DNA of 64,000 nt from Kosakonia sacchari (GCA_900109485.1 FOAY01000010.1:1-64000), one strand, 5' to 3'; shown: positions 34,739 to 44,489, numbered from the stretch's first letter. Made by a program: numbers and translations. Notes: generated by a model from the letters alone, not told the origin.

Positions 34739-36388
34739 ATGTCCAGTTTGATTAATAGCGCCATGAGTGGGCTCAGCGCAGCCCAGGCCGCGCTTAATAC
34801 TGCCAGTAATAACATTTCCAGTTATAACGTGGCGGGCTACACTCGCCAGACGACGGTGCTTTCAGCGGCGAAAAGTACGCTGGGCGCAGGCGGTTATGTC
34901 GGGAATGGTGTTAACGTTGTTGGCGTTCAGCGTGAGTATGATGCCTTTATCACCAACCAGTTGCGCGCGGCACAAAACCAGAGCAGTGGGCTGACGACGC
35001 GTTATGAGCAGATGTCGAAAATCGACGATGTGTTGTCAGGCACCACCAATTCGCTGGCGACCAGCATGCAGGATTTCTTCTCCAGCCTGCAAACGCTGGT
35101 CAGTAATGCTGAAGATCCGGCCTCGCGTCAGGCACTGTTGGGCAAAGCTGACAGCATGGTTAACCAGTTCAAAGTGGCTGACCAGTATCTGCGTGACCAG
35201 GACAAACAGATTAACCTGTCTATCTCGTCAAGCGTTGACCAGATTAACAACTACACCAAGCAGATTGCCTCGCTGAACGACCAGATCTCTCGCCTGACCG
35301 GCGTGGGCGCTGGCGCGTCGCCGAATGACTTGCTCGATCAGCGCGACCAACTGGTCAGTGAACTGAACCAGATCGTCGGTGTGGAAGTCAGCGTGCAGGA
35401 TGGGAATACCTACAACCTGACGATGGCGAACGGCTATACGCTGGTGCAGGGCAGTACTTCTCGCCAGCTGGCGGCGGTCTCTTCGAGCGCCGATCCGTCA
35501 CGTACAACCGTCGCGTATGTTGATAACACCGCTGGCAATATCGAAATTCCGGAAAAACTGATCACCACCGGCTCGCTGGGCGGCCTGCTGGCGTTCCGTT
35601 CACAGGATTTGGATCAGACGCGTAACACGCTGGGTCAACTGGCGCTGTCATTTGCCGATTCATTTAACCAGCAGCACACGCAGGGTTATGACGCGAACGG
35701 CGACCAGGGCACTGATTTCTTTACCATTGGTTCCCCGACAACGCTGAACAACTCGAAAAACACAGGTGATGCCACATTGACGGCAGCCGTGAGCGACAGC
35801 TCTGCGGTACAGGCGACTGATTACAAAGTGGTTTACGACGGCACAAACTGGAATGTTACCCGCCTGTCCAACAATACCTCATTTACGGTTACGCCGGATG
35901 CGACTGACGGTACGCTGAACTTTGACGGTCTGAAAATTACCGTCGGCGGCACGACCGGGCCGGTCGCCAACGACAGCTTTACGGTTAAACCGGTGAGCAA
36001 TGCCGTCGTCAACATGAGTGTGGCAGTGACGGATGAGTCGAAGATCGCTATGGCGCAAACCGCTACTGACGGTGCGAGCGATAACCGTAACGGCCAGGCG
36101 ATGCTGGATCTGCAAAAAGCGACCAAAGTCGGCGGCAACAAAACGTTCAACGATGCGTATGCCACGCTGGTCAGCGATGTGGGTAACAAAACATCGACGC
36201 TGAAAACCAGCAGCACTACGCAGACCAACGTGGTGACACAGCTCAGCAACCAGCAGCAGTCTATCTCCGGGGTTAACCTCGATGAAGAGTACGGCAACCT
36301 GCAACGTTATCAGCAATATTATCTGGCTAACGCCCAGGTTCTGCAGACCGCAAGCACGCTGTTTAATGCGTTGCTGGAAATTCGCTAA
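34739..36388 (+). CDS. flgK: Hook-filament junction protein FlgK (HAP1)
   Basis: A 549-residue hook-associated protein that joins the hook to the filament. The N-terminal core SLINSAMSGLSAAQAALNTASNNI and C-terminal GVNLDEEYGNLQRYQQYYLANAQVLQ helices are clear. Length is close to the 547 of E. coli FlgK. AAGGAACC precedes the ATG. FlgN is its export chaperone. Confidence 0.96.
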   Translation: MSSLINSAMSGLSAAQAALNTASNNISSYNVAGYTRQTTVLSAAKSTLGAGGYVGNGVNVVGVQREYDAFITNQLRAAQNQSSGLTTRYEQMSKIDDVLSGTTNSLATSMQDFFSSLQTLVSNAEDPASRQALLGKADSMVNQFKVADQYLRDQDKQINLSISSSVDQINNYTKQIASLNDQISRLTGVGAGASPNDLLDQRDQLVSELNQIVGVEVSVQDGNTYNLTMANGYTLVQGSTSRQLAAVSSSADPSRTTVAYVDNTAGNIEIPEKLITTGSLGGLLAFRSQDLDQTRNTLGQLALSFADSFNQQHTQGYDANGDQGTDFFTIGSPTTLNNSKNTGDATLTAAVSDSSAVQATDYKVVYDGTNWNVTRLSNNTSFTVTPDATDGTLNFDGLKITVGGTTGPVANDSFTVKPVSNAVVNMSVAVTDESKIAMAQTATDGASDNRNGQAMLDLQKATKVGGNKTFNDAYATLVSDVGNKTSTLKTSSTTQTNVVTQLSNQQQSISGVNLDEEYGNLQRYQQYYLANAQVLQTASTLFNALLEIR

Positions 36389-36399
36389 GTAAGGGGTGA

Positions 36400-37371
36400 A
36401 TGATGCGTATCAGCACGCAAATGATGTATGAGCAAAACATGCGCGGCGTTACCAATGCGCAGAGTAAATGGCTGGCCTACGGTGAGCAAATGTCTACCGG
36501 GCAGCGTGTGAACCGTCCGTCTGACGATCCGATCGCCGCTTCGCAGGCCGTGGTGATCTCTCAGGCGCAGGCGCAGAACACCCAGTACGCGACGGCGCGT
36601 ACTTTCGCCGAACAAAAAGTGTCGCTGGAAGAGAGCGTGTTGCAGCAGGTTACGACCGCAGTTCAGGGCGCGCAGTCTACCATCGTTGAGGCCGGTAGCG
36701 GCTCGCTCAGCGACGACGACCGCGCATCGCTGGCCAGCAAACTGCAAGGCTATCGCGATCAGTTGCTGAACCTGGCGAACAGCACTGACGGTAACGGGCG
36801 CTATATTTTCGGCGGCTATAAAACCGAAACGGCGCCGTACGATTCTACCGGTACTTACAGCGGTGGCACGCAAAACATCACCCAGCAGGTTGATGCTTCC
36901 CGTAGCATGGTGATTGCCCATACGGGGGATGAAATTTTTAACCGCATCACCAGTAACGCCACGCCTGAACCGACGGATCCGGCAACCGGTTTGCCGGGAA
37001 CGTCGGAAACTGATCTGTTTAAAATGCTGGATACTGCTATCGCCGCGCTGAATACGCCGGTTGCAGGTGATGAGACGGCCAAAGCGACCGCGCAGGCCGC
37101 GGTTGATAAAACCAGCCGTGGTTTGACGAACTCCCTGAACAACGTGCTGACGGTACGCGCGGAGTTGGGCACGCAGTTGAATGAGCTGGACAGCCTTGAT
37201 TCGTTGGGGGATGACCGTGCGCTGGGTCTGACACAGCAGAAAAGCGATCTGGTGGATGTGGACTGGAACTCGGTAATTTCGTCTTACACCATGCAACAGG
37301 CTGCTTTGCAGGCTTCTTATAAAGCCTTCTCTGATATGCAGGGAATGTCGTTGTTCCAGATTAACTCGTAA
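36400..37371 (+). CDS. flgL: Hook-filament junction protein FlgL (HAP3)
   Basis: A 323-residue hook-associated protein directly distal to FlgK. Flagellin-like termini are visible: RISTQMMYEQNMRGVTNAQSKW at the start and VDWNSVISSYTMQQAALQASYKAF at the end. A second ATG at 36403 matches the E. coli start (MRxST). It is the last flagellar gene of the cluster and is followed by a strong terminator. Confidence 0.96.
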   Translation: MMRISTQMMYEQNMRGVTNAQSKWLAYGEQMSTGQRVNRPSDDPIAASQAVVISQAQAQNTQYATARTFAEQKVSLEESVLQQVTTAVQGAQSTIVEAGSGSLSDDDRASLASKLQGYRDQLLNLANSTDGNGRYIFGGYKTETAPYDSTGTYSGGTQNITQQVDASRSMVIAHTGDEIFNRITSNATPEPTDPATGLPGTSETDLFKMLDTAIAALNTPVAGDETAKATAQAAVDKTSRGLTNSLNNVLTVRAELGTQLNELDSLDSLGDDRALGLTQQKSDLVDVDWNSVISSYTMQQAALQASYKAFSDMQGMSLFQINS

Positions 37372-37415
37372 TCGTTTCGTTTTGAGCATGTCTTGAAACT
37401 GGGCATGTTCCGTAT

Positions 37416-37447
37416 GCCCGCTCTGTTACCGGAGCGGGCCTTTTTTT
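37416..37447 (+). terminator. Intrinsic terminator of the flgKL transcript
   Basis: GCCCGCTC, an 8-nt loop and GAGCGGGC are followed by C and seven T residues. It ends 3 bp before the stop of the convergent MFS gene. Confidence 0.88.
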
Positions 37448-37450
37448 GTC

Positions 37451-38662
37451 TTATGCTTTCTGCGCCTCTTGCTGGATGCGACGGGCATCGACCAGGCGAA
37501 TGATCAGCGCGATAAAGCCAGAGATCGTTGCCAGTACTACCACACCCTGCCATGAGGCGACGGAATAGAGTTTACTGCCCAGAGCAGAACCCACCGCCAT
37601 ACCGATAAACACACCTGTGAACAGTAACGCATTCAGGCGGCCACGCGCTTGCGGCTCCAGACCGTACACCAGATTCTGGTGCGCCACGAGGCTGGATTGC
37701 AGACCGAGATCGAAGCCGACTGCAGAGAGCGCAATCAGGATAAGCTGAGCGTGCGGCGGCAGTGCCGGCAGTAAAAACATCAGGGCAAAGGAGAGAGTCA
37801 CCAGCCCGGCGCCCAGTTGTGTCACTTTCTCAGCGCCGACTTTATCTGCCAGACCACCGGCCAGCGGCGCGGCCAGCGCACCAGCGGCACCCGCAATACC
37901 GAATGTACCGGCAACGGCGCTGCCTAACTGATATTTTTCCAGCAGCATGACTGCCAGCGTAGACCAGAAGGCGCTAAAAGCGATGGACAAGAAACCCTGG
38001 GCGAAAGCCGCACGGCGCAGGGCCGGATAACGTTGCCACAGGTGTGCCATCGATTTCATCAGTGCCGGATAGCTCAGCGTAGAGTGGGTGGCAAAACGCG
38101 GCAGCACGGACCACATCAGCACGCCAATCAGGGCAATACTGACGGCGGCGAGTTGATACATTATCCGCCAGCCAAATGCTGCGCCGACAAAGCCACTTAC
38201 CGTCCGTGAAAGCAGGATGCCCAGCAGCAAACCGGTCATCACCGTGCCGACCATTTTCCCCTGTTTACCCGCTGGTGCCAGAATGGCCGCCGCCGGGACA
38301 ATATCCTGCGCCATTGTCGCCGCCATCCCCAGCATCAGGCTGACAAGCAGCAGAGAGGGAAGGTTGCTGGTCAGGCTACAGGCCAGTAGCAGAATCGCCA
38401 GTGCCACGCTTTTTATCAGGATGAGGCGGCGACGGTCATGGCGATCGCCCAGCGGCAGTAAAAACAAAATACCCAGCGCATAACCGGCCTGAGTCAGCGT
38501 CGGCACCAGCCCCATGCCGTTAACGGTCAGGTGCAGATCGCTACCCATCAGCGGCAGCAGCGGCTGCGAATAGTAGATAGAAGCCACGCTAAATCCCGCG
38601 CCCAGCGCCAGCGCTAAAATGACCCAGCCAACAACATCTGTCGAAAGAGAATGACGGTTCAT
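37451..38662 (-). CDS. MFS transporter (YgaY/YnfM-like), lineage-specific insert
   Basis: A 403-residue, 12-segment major facilitator. Motif A-like sequence LGDRHDRRRLI lies between segments 2 and 3 and a second GGLADKVGAEKV in the middle. The overall pattern (YYSQPLLPLMGSDL, TLTQAGYALGILFLLPLGD) resembles the YgaY/YnfM drug or metabolite efflux group; the substrate cannot be told. It is divergent from a LysR regulator, which probably controls it. E. coli has nothing between flgL and rne, so this pair is an insertion there or a loss in E. coli. Confidence 0.85.
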   Translation of the reverse strand: MNRHSLSTDVVGWVILALALGAGFSVASIYYSQPLLPLMGSDLHLTVNGMGLVPTLTQAGYALGILFLLPLGDRHDRRRLILIKSVALAILLLACSLTSNLPSLLLVSLMLGMAATMAQDIVPAAAILAPAGKQGKMVGTVMTGLLLGILLSRTVSGFVGAAFGWRIMYQLAAVSIALIGVLMWSVLPRFATHSTLSYPALMKSMAHLWQRYPALRRAAFAQGFLSIAFSAFWSTLAVMLLEKYQLGSAVAGTFGIAGAAGALAAPLAGGLADKVGAEKVTQLGAGLVTLSFALMFLLPALPPHAQLILIALSAVGFDLGLQSSLVAHQNLVYGLEPQARGRLNALLFTGVFIGMAVGSALGSKLYSVASWQGVVVLATISGFIALIIRLVDARRIQQEAQKA

Positions 38663-38770
38663 ACTGTGTTTCCCCGGTATGGTTTTTATGAATTCGTAGA
38701 CGTGCTACGCAGTGAGGACATTCTTATCTAATACGCTGTGGCGCGGTAGCCAGCGGAGTGGTAAAACGGT

Positions 38771-38787
38771 TATACGTGAAACGTATA
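38771..38787. promoter_or_regulatory. Perfect LysR-type palindrome upstream of the regulator gene
   Basis: TATACGT-GAA-ACGTATA is a perfect 7-3-7 inverted repeat and contains the LysR-type T-N11-A motif (38773-38785). It lies 12 bp before the regulator ATG in the divergent intergenic region, as expected for an autoregulatory site. Confidence 0.75.
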
Positions 38788-38799
38788 GGCAAAATAAAT

Positions 38800-39738
38800 A
38801 TGAAGCGCCAGGAACGTATAGACAGGGTGGATTTGATGCGGACGTTTATCCGCATCGTGGAAGCGGGCTCGCTGTCGGCAGCGGCACGCCAGTTGGCAAC
38901 GACGCAGGCGACGGTCAGCCGCCGTTTACAGTCACTGGAAACTCTGCTCGGCGTGAAGCTGCTGCTGCGCACTACCCATGCGATGAAACTGACCGATGAT
39001 GGTGAACGCTGTTATCAACATGCAAAACGGGTGGCGGATGCCTGGGTAGCCCTTGAGGATGAACTGAGCCAGTCTGACGATGAACCAGTCGGTATTTTAC
39101 GCGTGCGTGCGCCGCATGCTTTTGGTCAGGAGCAGTTGCTCGGGCCGCTCACCGAATTTCTGGAGCGACACCCGCAGCTTTCTGTCGAGTGGATGCTGAA
39201 CGATAAAACGGTAGATTTTCTTAGCGTAAACATCGATTGCGCTATTCGCGTCGGTGCGGAAGTGGACCCGGCAACGGTATCGGTGCTGTTGGCAGAGGTT
39301 CCGCGCAGCCTGGTGGCTTCTCCGGCCTTGCTGGCGCGTTTTCCGGCAATTGAGACCCCACAACAACTCTCAGCCTTGCCGTGGATAGCGCTGAACACTT
39401 TTTATCAGCATGAAATTCATCTGACGCATCAGCAAACCGGCGATGCGGAACAGGTGCCAATCTCACCAAGACTGTTTACCGACAGCCTGTACGCTGCGCG
39501 GAATACGGCGATCAGTGGTCTTGGTCTGGCGGTTATCTCCAGTTGGGCGGTGGAAGAGGAGATACGCAGCGGAAAACTGGTCGCTCTGTTGCCGGAATGG
39601 CAGGCGGCACCGCTGCCGGTGCATCTGGTGTATCCGTGGGCGCGGTACTATCCGGCGCGTTTGCGAAAATTTTTGCAACTGATGCGCGAAGTGATGCCGG
39701 GCCTGGGAGGCGTGCGCCAGCCCGCGCGGCAGGCATAA
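38800..39738 (+). CDS. LysR-family transcriptional regulator, CrgA-like group
   Basis: A 312-residue LysR regulator. The N-terminal winged helix-turn-helix is typical (LMRTFIRIVEAGSLSAAARQL, TQATVSRRLQSLETLLGVKLLLRTT). The effector-binding domain resembles the CrgA/DmlR subgroup (GILRVRAPHAFG, DCAIRVG). I chose the ATG at 38800; the frame extends to a GTG at 38758, but that would put the operator palindrome inside the gene. The effector is unknown. It is likely to control the divergent MFS gene. Confidence 0.88.
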   Translation: MKRQERIDRVDLMRTFIRIVEAGSLSAAARQLATTQATVSRRLQSLETLLGVKLLLRTTHAMKLTDDGERCYQHAKRVADAWVALEDELSQSDDEPVGILRVRAPHAFGQEQLLGPLTEFLERHPQLSVEWMLNDKTVDFLSVNIDCAIRVGAEVDPATVSVLLAEVPRSLVASPALLARFPAIETPQQLSALPWIALNTFYQHEIHLTHQQTGDAEQVPISPRLFTDSLYAARNTAISGLGLAVISSWAVEEEIRSGKLVALLPEWQAAPLPVHLVYPWARYYPARLRKFLQLMREVMPGLGGVRQPARQA

Positions 39739-39764
39739 AAAAGCCGACCCTGAGGTCGGCTTTT
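39737..39764. terminator. Bidirectional terminator between the LysR gene and rne
   Basis: AAAAAA-GCCGACC-CTGA-GGTCGGC-TTTT: a 7-bp GC stem with A before and T after, so it can stop transcription from both converging genes. Confidence 0.88.
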
Positions 39765-39777
39765 GGCTGTCTGATGA

Positions 39778-42700
39778 TTAGTCAACAGATGGCGGCTTCG
39801 TTGCCGGTGCGGCGGCGGCGTGGGTGGCGCTGTGACCGCCCGCCGAGCCTTTACCTTCGAAATTGAAGTCCGGACGAACCCAGTCGCTGTGACGCGGCGC
39901 TTCCGGGACATAGGCCGGTGCAGGCGCTTTGGTCATCGGCGCAGTGGCTACTTTACGGGCGACGACAGGCGCCACCGTTTCTTTAACCGGTTCAACAACG
40001 GGTTCTGCAACCGGGGCCGGGGCTTCTTCGCTAACAGCCGGAACGGTTTCGACGATCGGCGCTTCCTGCACTGGTGCGGCTTCTTCCGCAACCTCTTCGG
40101 CGACGACACGATCTTCTTCAGCAATCAGTTGCGGCTGCTCATCAACCGGCGCGGCGATAACCTCCGGATGGGTGGTTTCTACCTCAACGGTTTCTGGCTC
40201 AGCGACAGTCTGCTGCGGCTCCACAACGACAGGTTCTGTCACTTCCGTTTCAGCGGCTGGCGCGACAACTTCTGCTTCTGCAGCGGGTTGTTGCTCAACC
40301 ACTTCGGTCTGTACAGCGCTAACCAGCGCGGCTTCAGCCACCATCGGTGCAACATCCTGCTCAACGGCAACGTTCTCTTCTGCCGCGATCTCTTTCGCCT
40401 GCTCTTCCTGAGTGCGCGGAACCGGATAACGGATCCATACCTTACCGGAAGCCATTTCAGGCGAAGCACATGCGACGGTCAGCGGCATGGCTGACTGCAA
40501 TGGATAACGCTCGTCACGGTAGCGACGACGGCGCTGGCCGCTGACGCGCAGATGACGCGGAGAACGACGAGAGCGGCGAGGCATCGCATTTTCGCGCCCT
40601 TCAACATTCTCATCCTGATCCTGACTGGTTTCCACAACGGCCGGCAGATCGACTTTCGCCACTTCAGTACCCGGAGCAATCGTCTCTTCGGCAACATCCG
40701 CAGACTGCGCATCCTCAAAACGTACTTTCTGGCTCAGTTGACGCTGTTTACGACGCGGCATCACCTGTACGCGCTCTTCCTGTTCAGTTTCCTGCTCAGG
40801 CTGATCGGCACGGTTCAGTTCTTTAACATCCTGCTGTGCCTGACGTTTGTCATCGTTACGGCGACGGTTGCGTTCACGGCGTGACGGTTGCTGCTCATCG
40901 CGCTGTTTAGTTTTTTCCGTCTCTTCGACCGCTACTGGCTCACGCGCTTCGCGAGTTTCCACGTTCTGCTGCGATTTGTCGCGGCGATTACGGCGGTTCT
41001 CTTCACGGCCCTCACGGTTTTCGCGATTCTCACGACCTTCGCGCGCCTCGCTGCCTTCAGAGCGGCCATCACGGCGTTCGTTACGATCGCGACGATTGCT
41101 CTGGCGCGGTTTGCGGCGATCCTGCTGGCGATCTTGTTTCGCCGGTTTTTTCTCTTCCTGGGCTTCGACGGCTGCCGGGGCTTCTTCGCCCGCAAACAGG
41201 CCTTTCAGTGCCGAGACGAAACGGCTGAGCAGCCCCGGCGTTACAGGTTGTGCAGCGGCAGGTTCTGCTTTGGCAACGGGTGCAGCAGCGGCAGCAGGCG
41301 CTGGCGGAGCAGGCGGAACATCCGGCATGACGAATGTCGCCAGCGCAGGCTGTTCAGGCAGTTTACGCTCGGCATACTCTTCTTCCGACGGCAGCGCCAT
41401 CGCTTCTTCGTGCAGCTTCGGCAGCAGGTAGCTCAGGGTCGGCGTCTCTTCGCCTTTACGCACGCGCAGTACGGAGTAGTGCGGCGTTTCCATCTGGTCG
41501 TTTGGCACGATCACGCAGCGTACGCCGCCCTGACGGGCTTCGATAGCGCTGACCGCAGCACGTTTTTCGTTCAGCAGATAAGAGGCGACCTGGACCGGCA
41601 CAATTGCGTGCACTTCCTGGGTGTTCTCTTTCAGCGCTTCTTCTTCGATCAGGCGCAGAATCGACAGCGCCAGCGATTCGTTATCACGAATGGTGCCAGT
41701 GCCGCTACAACGCGGGCAGACGTGGTGGCTGGATTCGCCCAGCGACGGACTCAGGCGCTGACGAGACATCTCCAGCAGGCCAAAGCGGGAAATATGGCTG
41801 ATCTGAATACGAGCGCGGTCCTGACGTACGGCTTCGCGCAGACGGTTCTCAACAGCGCGCTGATGGCGAACCGGCGTCATATCGATGAAGTCAATAACAA
41901 TCAGACCGCCGAGATCGCGCAGGCGCAGTTGGCGAGCGATCTCATCGGCTGCTTCCAGGTTGGTATTGAAGGCGGTTTCTTCGATATCGCCACCGCGGGT
42001 TGCGCGCGCGGAGTTGATATCGATAGCCGTCAGTGCTTCCGTGGAATCGATAACGATAGAGCCGCCGGACGGCAGACGCACTTCACGCTGGAAGGCGGAT
42101 TCAATCTGCGACTCAATCTGATAGTGGCTGAACAGCGGAATTTCACCGGTGTACAGTTTGATTTTGCTGCTGAAATCCGGACGACCCAGCGCGGAGATGT
42201 GCTGGCGGGCCAGCTCAAGCACTTTCGGGTTGTCGATGAGGATTTCGCCAATGTCCTGGCGCAGGTAGTCACGGAAAGCGCGAACGATGACGTTGCTTTC
42301 CTGATGGATCAGGAACGGCGCCGGACGGCTTTCAGCGGCTTTCTGGATAGCTTCCCAGTGTTTCAGGCGGAAACTCAGATCCCATTGCAGCGCTTCGGCG
42401 GATTTACCCACACCGGCTGTGCGTACAATCAGCCCCATGCCCTCCGGCAGTTCGAGGCTGGAGAGAGCTTCCTTTAATTCAGTACGATCGTCGCCTTCAA
42501 TGCGGCGAGAGATGCCGCCTGCGCGCGGGTTATTCGGCATTAACACCAGATAACTGCCCGCAAGGCTAATAAACGTGGTCAGCGCAGCGCCTTTATTACC
42601 ACGCTCTTCTTTATCAATCTGGACGATAACTTCCTGGCCTTCACGCAGAACGTCTTTGATATTCGGACGGCCATGAGCATTGTAATTGGCGGGGAAATAT

Positions 42701-42927
42701 TCGCGCGCGATTTCTTTGAGGGGGAGAAAACCGTGTCGTTCAGCACCGTAATCAACGAAAGCGGCTTCAAGACTCGGCTCAATGCGGGTGATTTTACCTT
42801 TATAGATGTTCGCTTTTTTCTGTTCGTGCCCCGGACTTTCGATATCCAGATCGTACAGGCGCTGCCCATCCACAAGGGCGACACGCAACTCTTCTTGCTG
42901 AGTTGCGTTGATTAACATTCTTTTCAT
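39778..42927 (-). CDS. rne: Ribonuclease E
   Basis: A 1049-residue endoribonuclease, core of the RNA degradosome, acting in mRNA decay and in rRNA and tRNA processing. The N-terminal half is nearly identical to E. coli: S1 domain around residues 35-125, the DNase I-like catalytic region with two essential aspartates ([16 protein letters not shown]) and the zinc-link CPRC near residues 404-407. The C-terminal half is a disordered scaffold: arginine-rich RNA-binding segments, helicase and enolase contact regions, long acidic/Pro-Ala-Val stretches and a terminal PNPase-binding piece. Start MKRMLINA is conserved. Confidence 0.97.
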   Translation of the reverse strand: MKRMLINATQQEELRVALVDGQRLYDLDIESPGHEQKKANIYKGKITRIEPSLEAAFVDYGAERHGFLPLKEIAREYFPANYNAHGRPNIKDVLREGQEVIVQIDKEERGNKGAALTTFISLAGSYLVLMPNNPRAGGISRRIEGDDRTELKEALSSLELPEGMGLIVRTAGVGKSAEALQWDLSFRLKHWEAIQKAAESRPAPFLIHQESNVIVRAFRDYLRQDIGEILIDNPKVLELARQHISALGRPDFSSKIKLYTGEIPLFSHYQIESQIESAFQREVRLPSGGSIVIDSTEALTAIDINSARATRGGDIEETAFNTNLEAADEIARQLRLRDLGGLIVIDFIDMTPVRHQRAVENRLREAVRQDRARIQISHISRFGLLEMSRQRLSPSLGESSHHVCPRCSGTGTIRDNESLALSILRLIEEEALKENTQEVHAIVPVQVASYLLNEKRAAVSAIEARQGGVRCVIVPNDQMETPHYSVLRVRKGEETPTLSYLLPKLHEEAMALPSEEEYAERKLPEQPALATFVMPDVPPAPPAPAAAAAPVAKAEPAAAQPVTPGLLSRFVSALKGLFAGEEAPAAVEAQEEKKPAKQDRQQDRRKPRQSNRRDRNERRDGRSEGSEAREGRENRENREGREENRRNRRDKSQQNVETREAREPVAVEETEKTKQRDEQQPSRRERNRRRNDDKRQAQQDVKELNRADQPEQETEQEERVQVMPRRKQRQLSQKVRFEDAQSADVAEETIAPGTEVAKVDLPAVVETSQDQDENVEGRENAMPRRSRRSPRHLRVSGQRRRRYRDERYPLQSAMPLTVACASPEMASGKVWIRYPVPRTQEEQAKEIAAEENVAVEQDVAPMVAEAALVSAVQTEVVEQQPAAEAEVVAPAAETEVTEPVVVEPQQTVAEPETVEVETTHPEVIAAPVDEQPQLIAEEDRVVAEEVAEEAAPVQEAPIVETVPAVSEEAPAPVAEPVVEPVKETVAPVVARKVATAPMTKAPAPAYVPEAPRHSDWVRPDFNFEGKGSAGGHSATHAAAAPATKPPSVD

Positions 42928-43307
42928 CGTAACTTACTCATTATTCTTACATTGACGACTAAGCTGCGGGCAAGATAACGCCTTTCCGGGGAGAACCGAT
43001 GGCCTCGAGACTATTCACGTCGCCAACCTCACGGTTGTCGCTCGCTTAAGAGGCGCAGTGTGTCGGTTGCCTGTATTTCCTGTGGAAAATACAGCGCAAT
43101 TATCAGGGGAACAGCCTGGGAAAAACTCTCCAGAGAAGATTCCATCTACCGGTAAGGACTGCAACCCGCAGCCCGCTAACTGCCTGAAAGTTCAATACGT
43201 CTTACGCCATTGCTGCGTGTATGATCGGACAGGCAAAACTGGTCATTCCGCTTATTTGCTTGTTTCAACAAGATTCAACACGGAAAACCGCAACATTATT
43301 CCCTGCG
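42928..43307 (-). promoter_or_regulatory. rne autoregulatory 5' untranslated region
   Basis: From the predicted start near 43307 to the rne ATG is about 380 nt, close to the roughly 361-nt leader of E. coli rne. There the leader folds into hairpins through which RNase E lowers its own mRNA. A GNRA hairpin CAACC-GTGA-GGTTG is visible at 43037-43024. The 571 bp between rne and rluC contain no convincing gene; a 110-codon plus-strand frame here matches the position of E. coli yceQ and is probably not a gene. Confidence 0.7.
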
Positions 43308-43313
43308 AACCCT

Positions 43314-43322
43314 CTTATAGCA
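43314..43322 (-). promoter_or_regulatory. Putative rne promoter (extended -10)
   Basis: Leftward TGC-TATAAG is an extended -10 element. Transcription about 7 nt downstream gives a leader length close to that of E. coli rne. Confidence 0.5.
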
Positions 43323-43484
43323 AGCTGACTTTTACCATTTATCACCCGGTTACTCACAGTTTTTTCACCTCTGCACGGAGATTGGTTTAATAACCACCGC
43401 ATCAGAAGAATCTAACGCCAGTATCCAGGTGCGAATGTAAATATAAGCATAGAAAAATGAGTGGCGCTAATCATCATGGCTATT

Positions 43485-43490
43485 TAGAAT
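43485..43490 (+). promoter_or_regulatory. Candidate rluC -10 box next to the start codon
   Basis: TAGAAT ends 8 nt before the rluC ATG. No good -35 box is seen at 17 nt. No Shine-Dalgarno precedes the ATG, which suggests a leaderless message if this box is used. Confidence 0.35.
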
Positions 43491-43498
43491 CGCCTCCC

Positions 43499-44452
43499 AT
43501 GAAAACTGAGACACCATCCGTAAAATTTGTTGCTATTTCCGCTGACGAAGCGGGGCAACGCATCGATAACTTTTTACGCACCCAATTAAAAGGTGTGCCG
43601 AAAAGCATGATCTACCGCATTCTGCGTAAAGGCGAAGTGCGGGTGAATAAAAAACGCATCAAACCGGAATATAAACTGGAAGCGGGCGACGAAGTGCGCA
43701 TCCCGCCGGTGCGCGTTGCTGAACGCGAAGAAGAGGCGGTTTCACCGCATCTGCAGAAAGTTGCGGCATTAAGCGACGTTATTTTATACGAAGACGAACA
43801 TATTCTCGTCCTCAACAAGCCGTCCGGTACAGCGGTACACGGCGGCAGCGGCCTGAGTTTTGGCGTGATTGAAGGTCTGCGCGCGCTGCGTCCGGAAGCC
43901 CGGTTCCTCGAACTCGTTCACCGTCTCGATCGTGATACTTCCGGCGTTCTGCTGGTGGCAAAAAAACGTTCGGCGCTGCGTTCGCTACATGAGCAACTGC
44001 GCGGCAAAGAGATGCAGAAAGATTATCTCGCGCTGGTGCGCGGGCAATGGCAGTCACACGTAAAAGCGGTGCAGGCACCGTTGCTGAAAAATATTCTGCA
44101 AAGCGGTGAACGCATTGTGCGCGTCAACAGCGAAGGCAAACCGTCGGAAACCCGGTTTAAAGTGGAAGAGCGTTACGAGTTTGCGACGCTGGTACGTTGT
44201 AGCCCGGTAACCGGTCGTACGCACCAAATCCGCGTACATACGCAGCATGCGGGTCATCCGATTGCTTTTGACGACCGGTATGGCGATCGTGAATTTGACA
44301 AGCAACTGGCAGCAACCGGTTTGTCTCGTCTATTTTTGCATGCGGCAGCGCTGAAATTTACCCATCCAAATAGCGGTGAGACATTGCGTATTGAAGCGCC
44401 GCTCGATGATGAACTAAAACACTGTTTGCAGGTGCTGCGCAGCGGCAAATAA
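43499..44452 (+). CDS. rluC: 23S rRNA pseudouridine(955/2504/2580) synthase
   Basis: A 317-residue RluA-family pseudouridine synthase that modifies three uridines of 23S rRNA. An N-terminal S4 RNA-binding domain (QRIDNFLRTQLKGVPKSMIYRILRKG) precedes the catalytic domain, with the nucleophilic aspartate in HRLDRDTSG. The ATG at 43499 (MKTETPSV) matches E. coli; 14 upstream codons in frame lack similarity. It is divergent from rne. Confidence 0.95.
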   Translation: MKTETPSVKFVAISADEAGQRIDNFLRTQLKGVPKSMIYRILRKGEVRVNKKRIKPEYKLEAGDEVRIPPVRVAEREEEAVSPHLQKVAALSDVILYEDEHILVLNKPSGTAVHGGSGLSFGVIEGLRALRPEARFLELVHRLDRDTSGVLLVAKKRSALRSLHEQLRGKEMQKDYLALVRGQWQSHVKAVQAPLLKNILQSGERIVRVNSEGKPSETRFKVEERYEFATLVRCSPVTGRTHQIRVHTQHAGHPIAFDDRYGDREFDKQLAATGLSRLFLHAAALKFTHPNSGETLRIEAPLDDELKHCLQVLRSGK

Positions 44453-44455
44453 GCG

Positions 44456-44481
44456 TTTCCCCCTCCAGTACGAGGGGGAAA
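44456..44481. repeat. Hairpin between convergent rluC and the hydrolase gene
   Basis: TTTCCCCCTC and GAGGGGGAAA form a 10-bp stem with a 6-nt loop, 3 bp after rluC and 8 bp before the hydrolase stop. As at 25830, T precedes and A follows the GC core, so it is not a textbook terminator. Confidence 0.5.
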
Positions 44482-44489
44482 GCAACATG

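Noticed and set aside
36385-37389. 334-codon minus-strand reading frame opposite flgL
   Set aside because: Antisense shadow of flgL with low-complexity Arg-rich composition.
37451-39738. MFS/LysR pair considered as part of a mobile element
   Set aside because: No integrase, transposase, terminal repeats or target duplications are visible around it; terminators on both sides suggest a stable insertion or an ancestral gene pair.
40930-41200. Repetitive-looking Arg/Glu-rich stretch in rne, considered as a tandem repeat or CRISPR-like array
   Set aside because: It is the arginine-rich RNA-binding scaffold of RNase E; unit length and spacing are not regular, and there are no direct repeats with unique spacers.
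40888-42477. 529-codon plus-strand reading frame opposite rne
   Set aside because: It mirrors the coding frame of RNase E and arises from GC-rich codon usage. It has no domain and no ribosome site.
43058-43390. 110-codon plus-strand reading frame in the rne leader, at the position of E. coli yceQ
   Set aside because: It lies across the rne promoter and 5' untranslated region, has no good ribosome site and no recognisable domain. The E. coli counterpart is itself doubtful.
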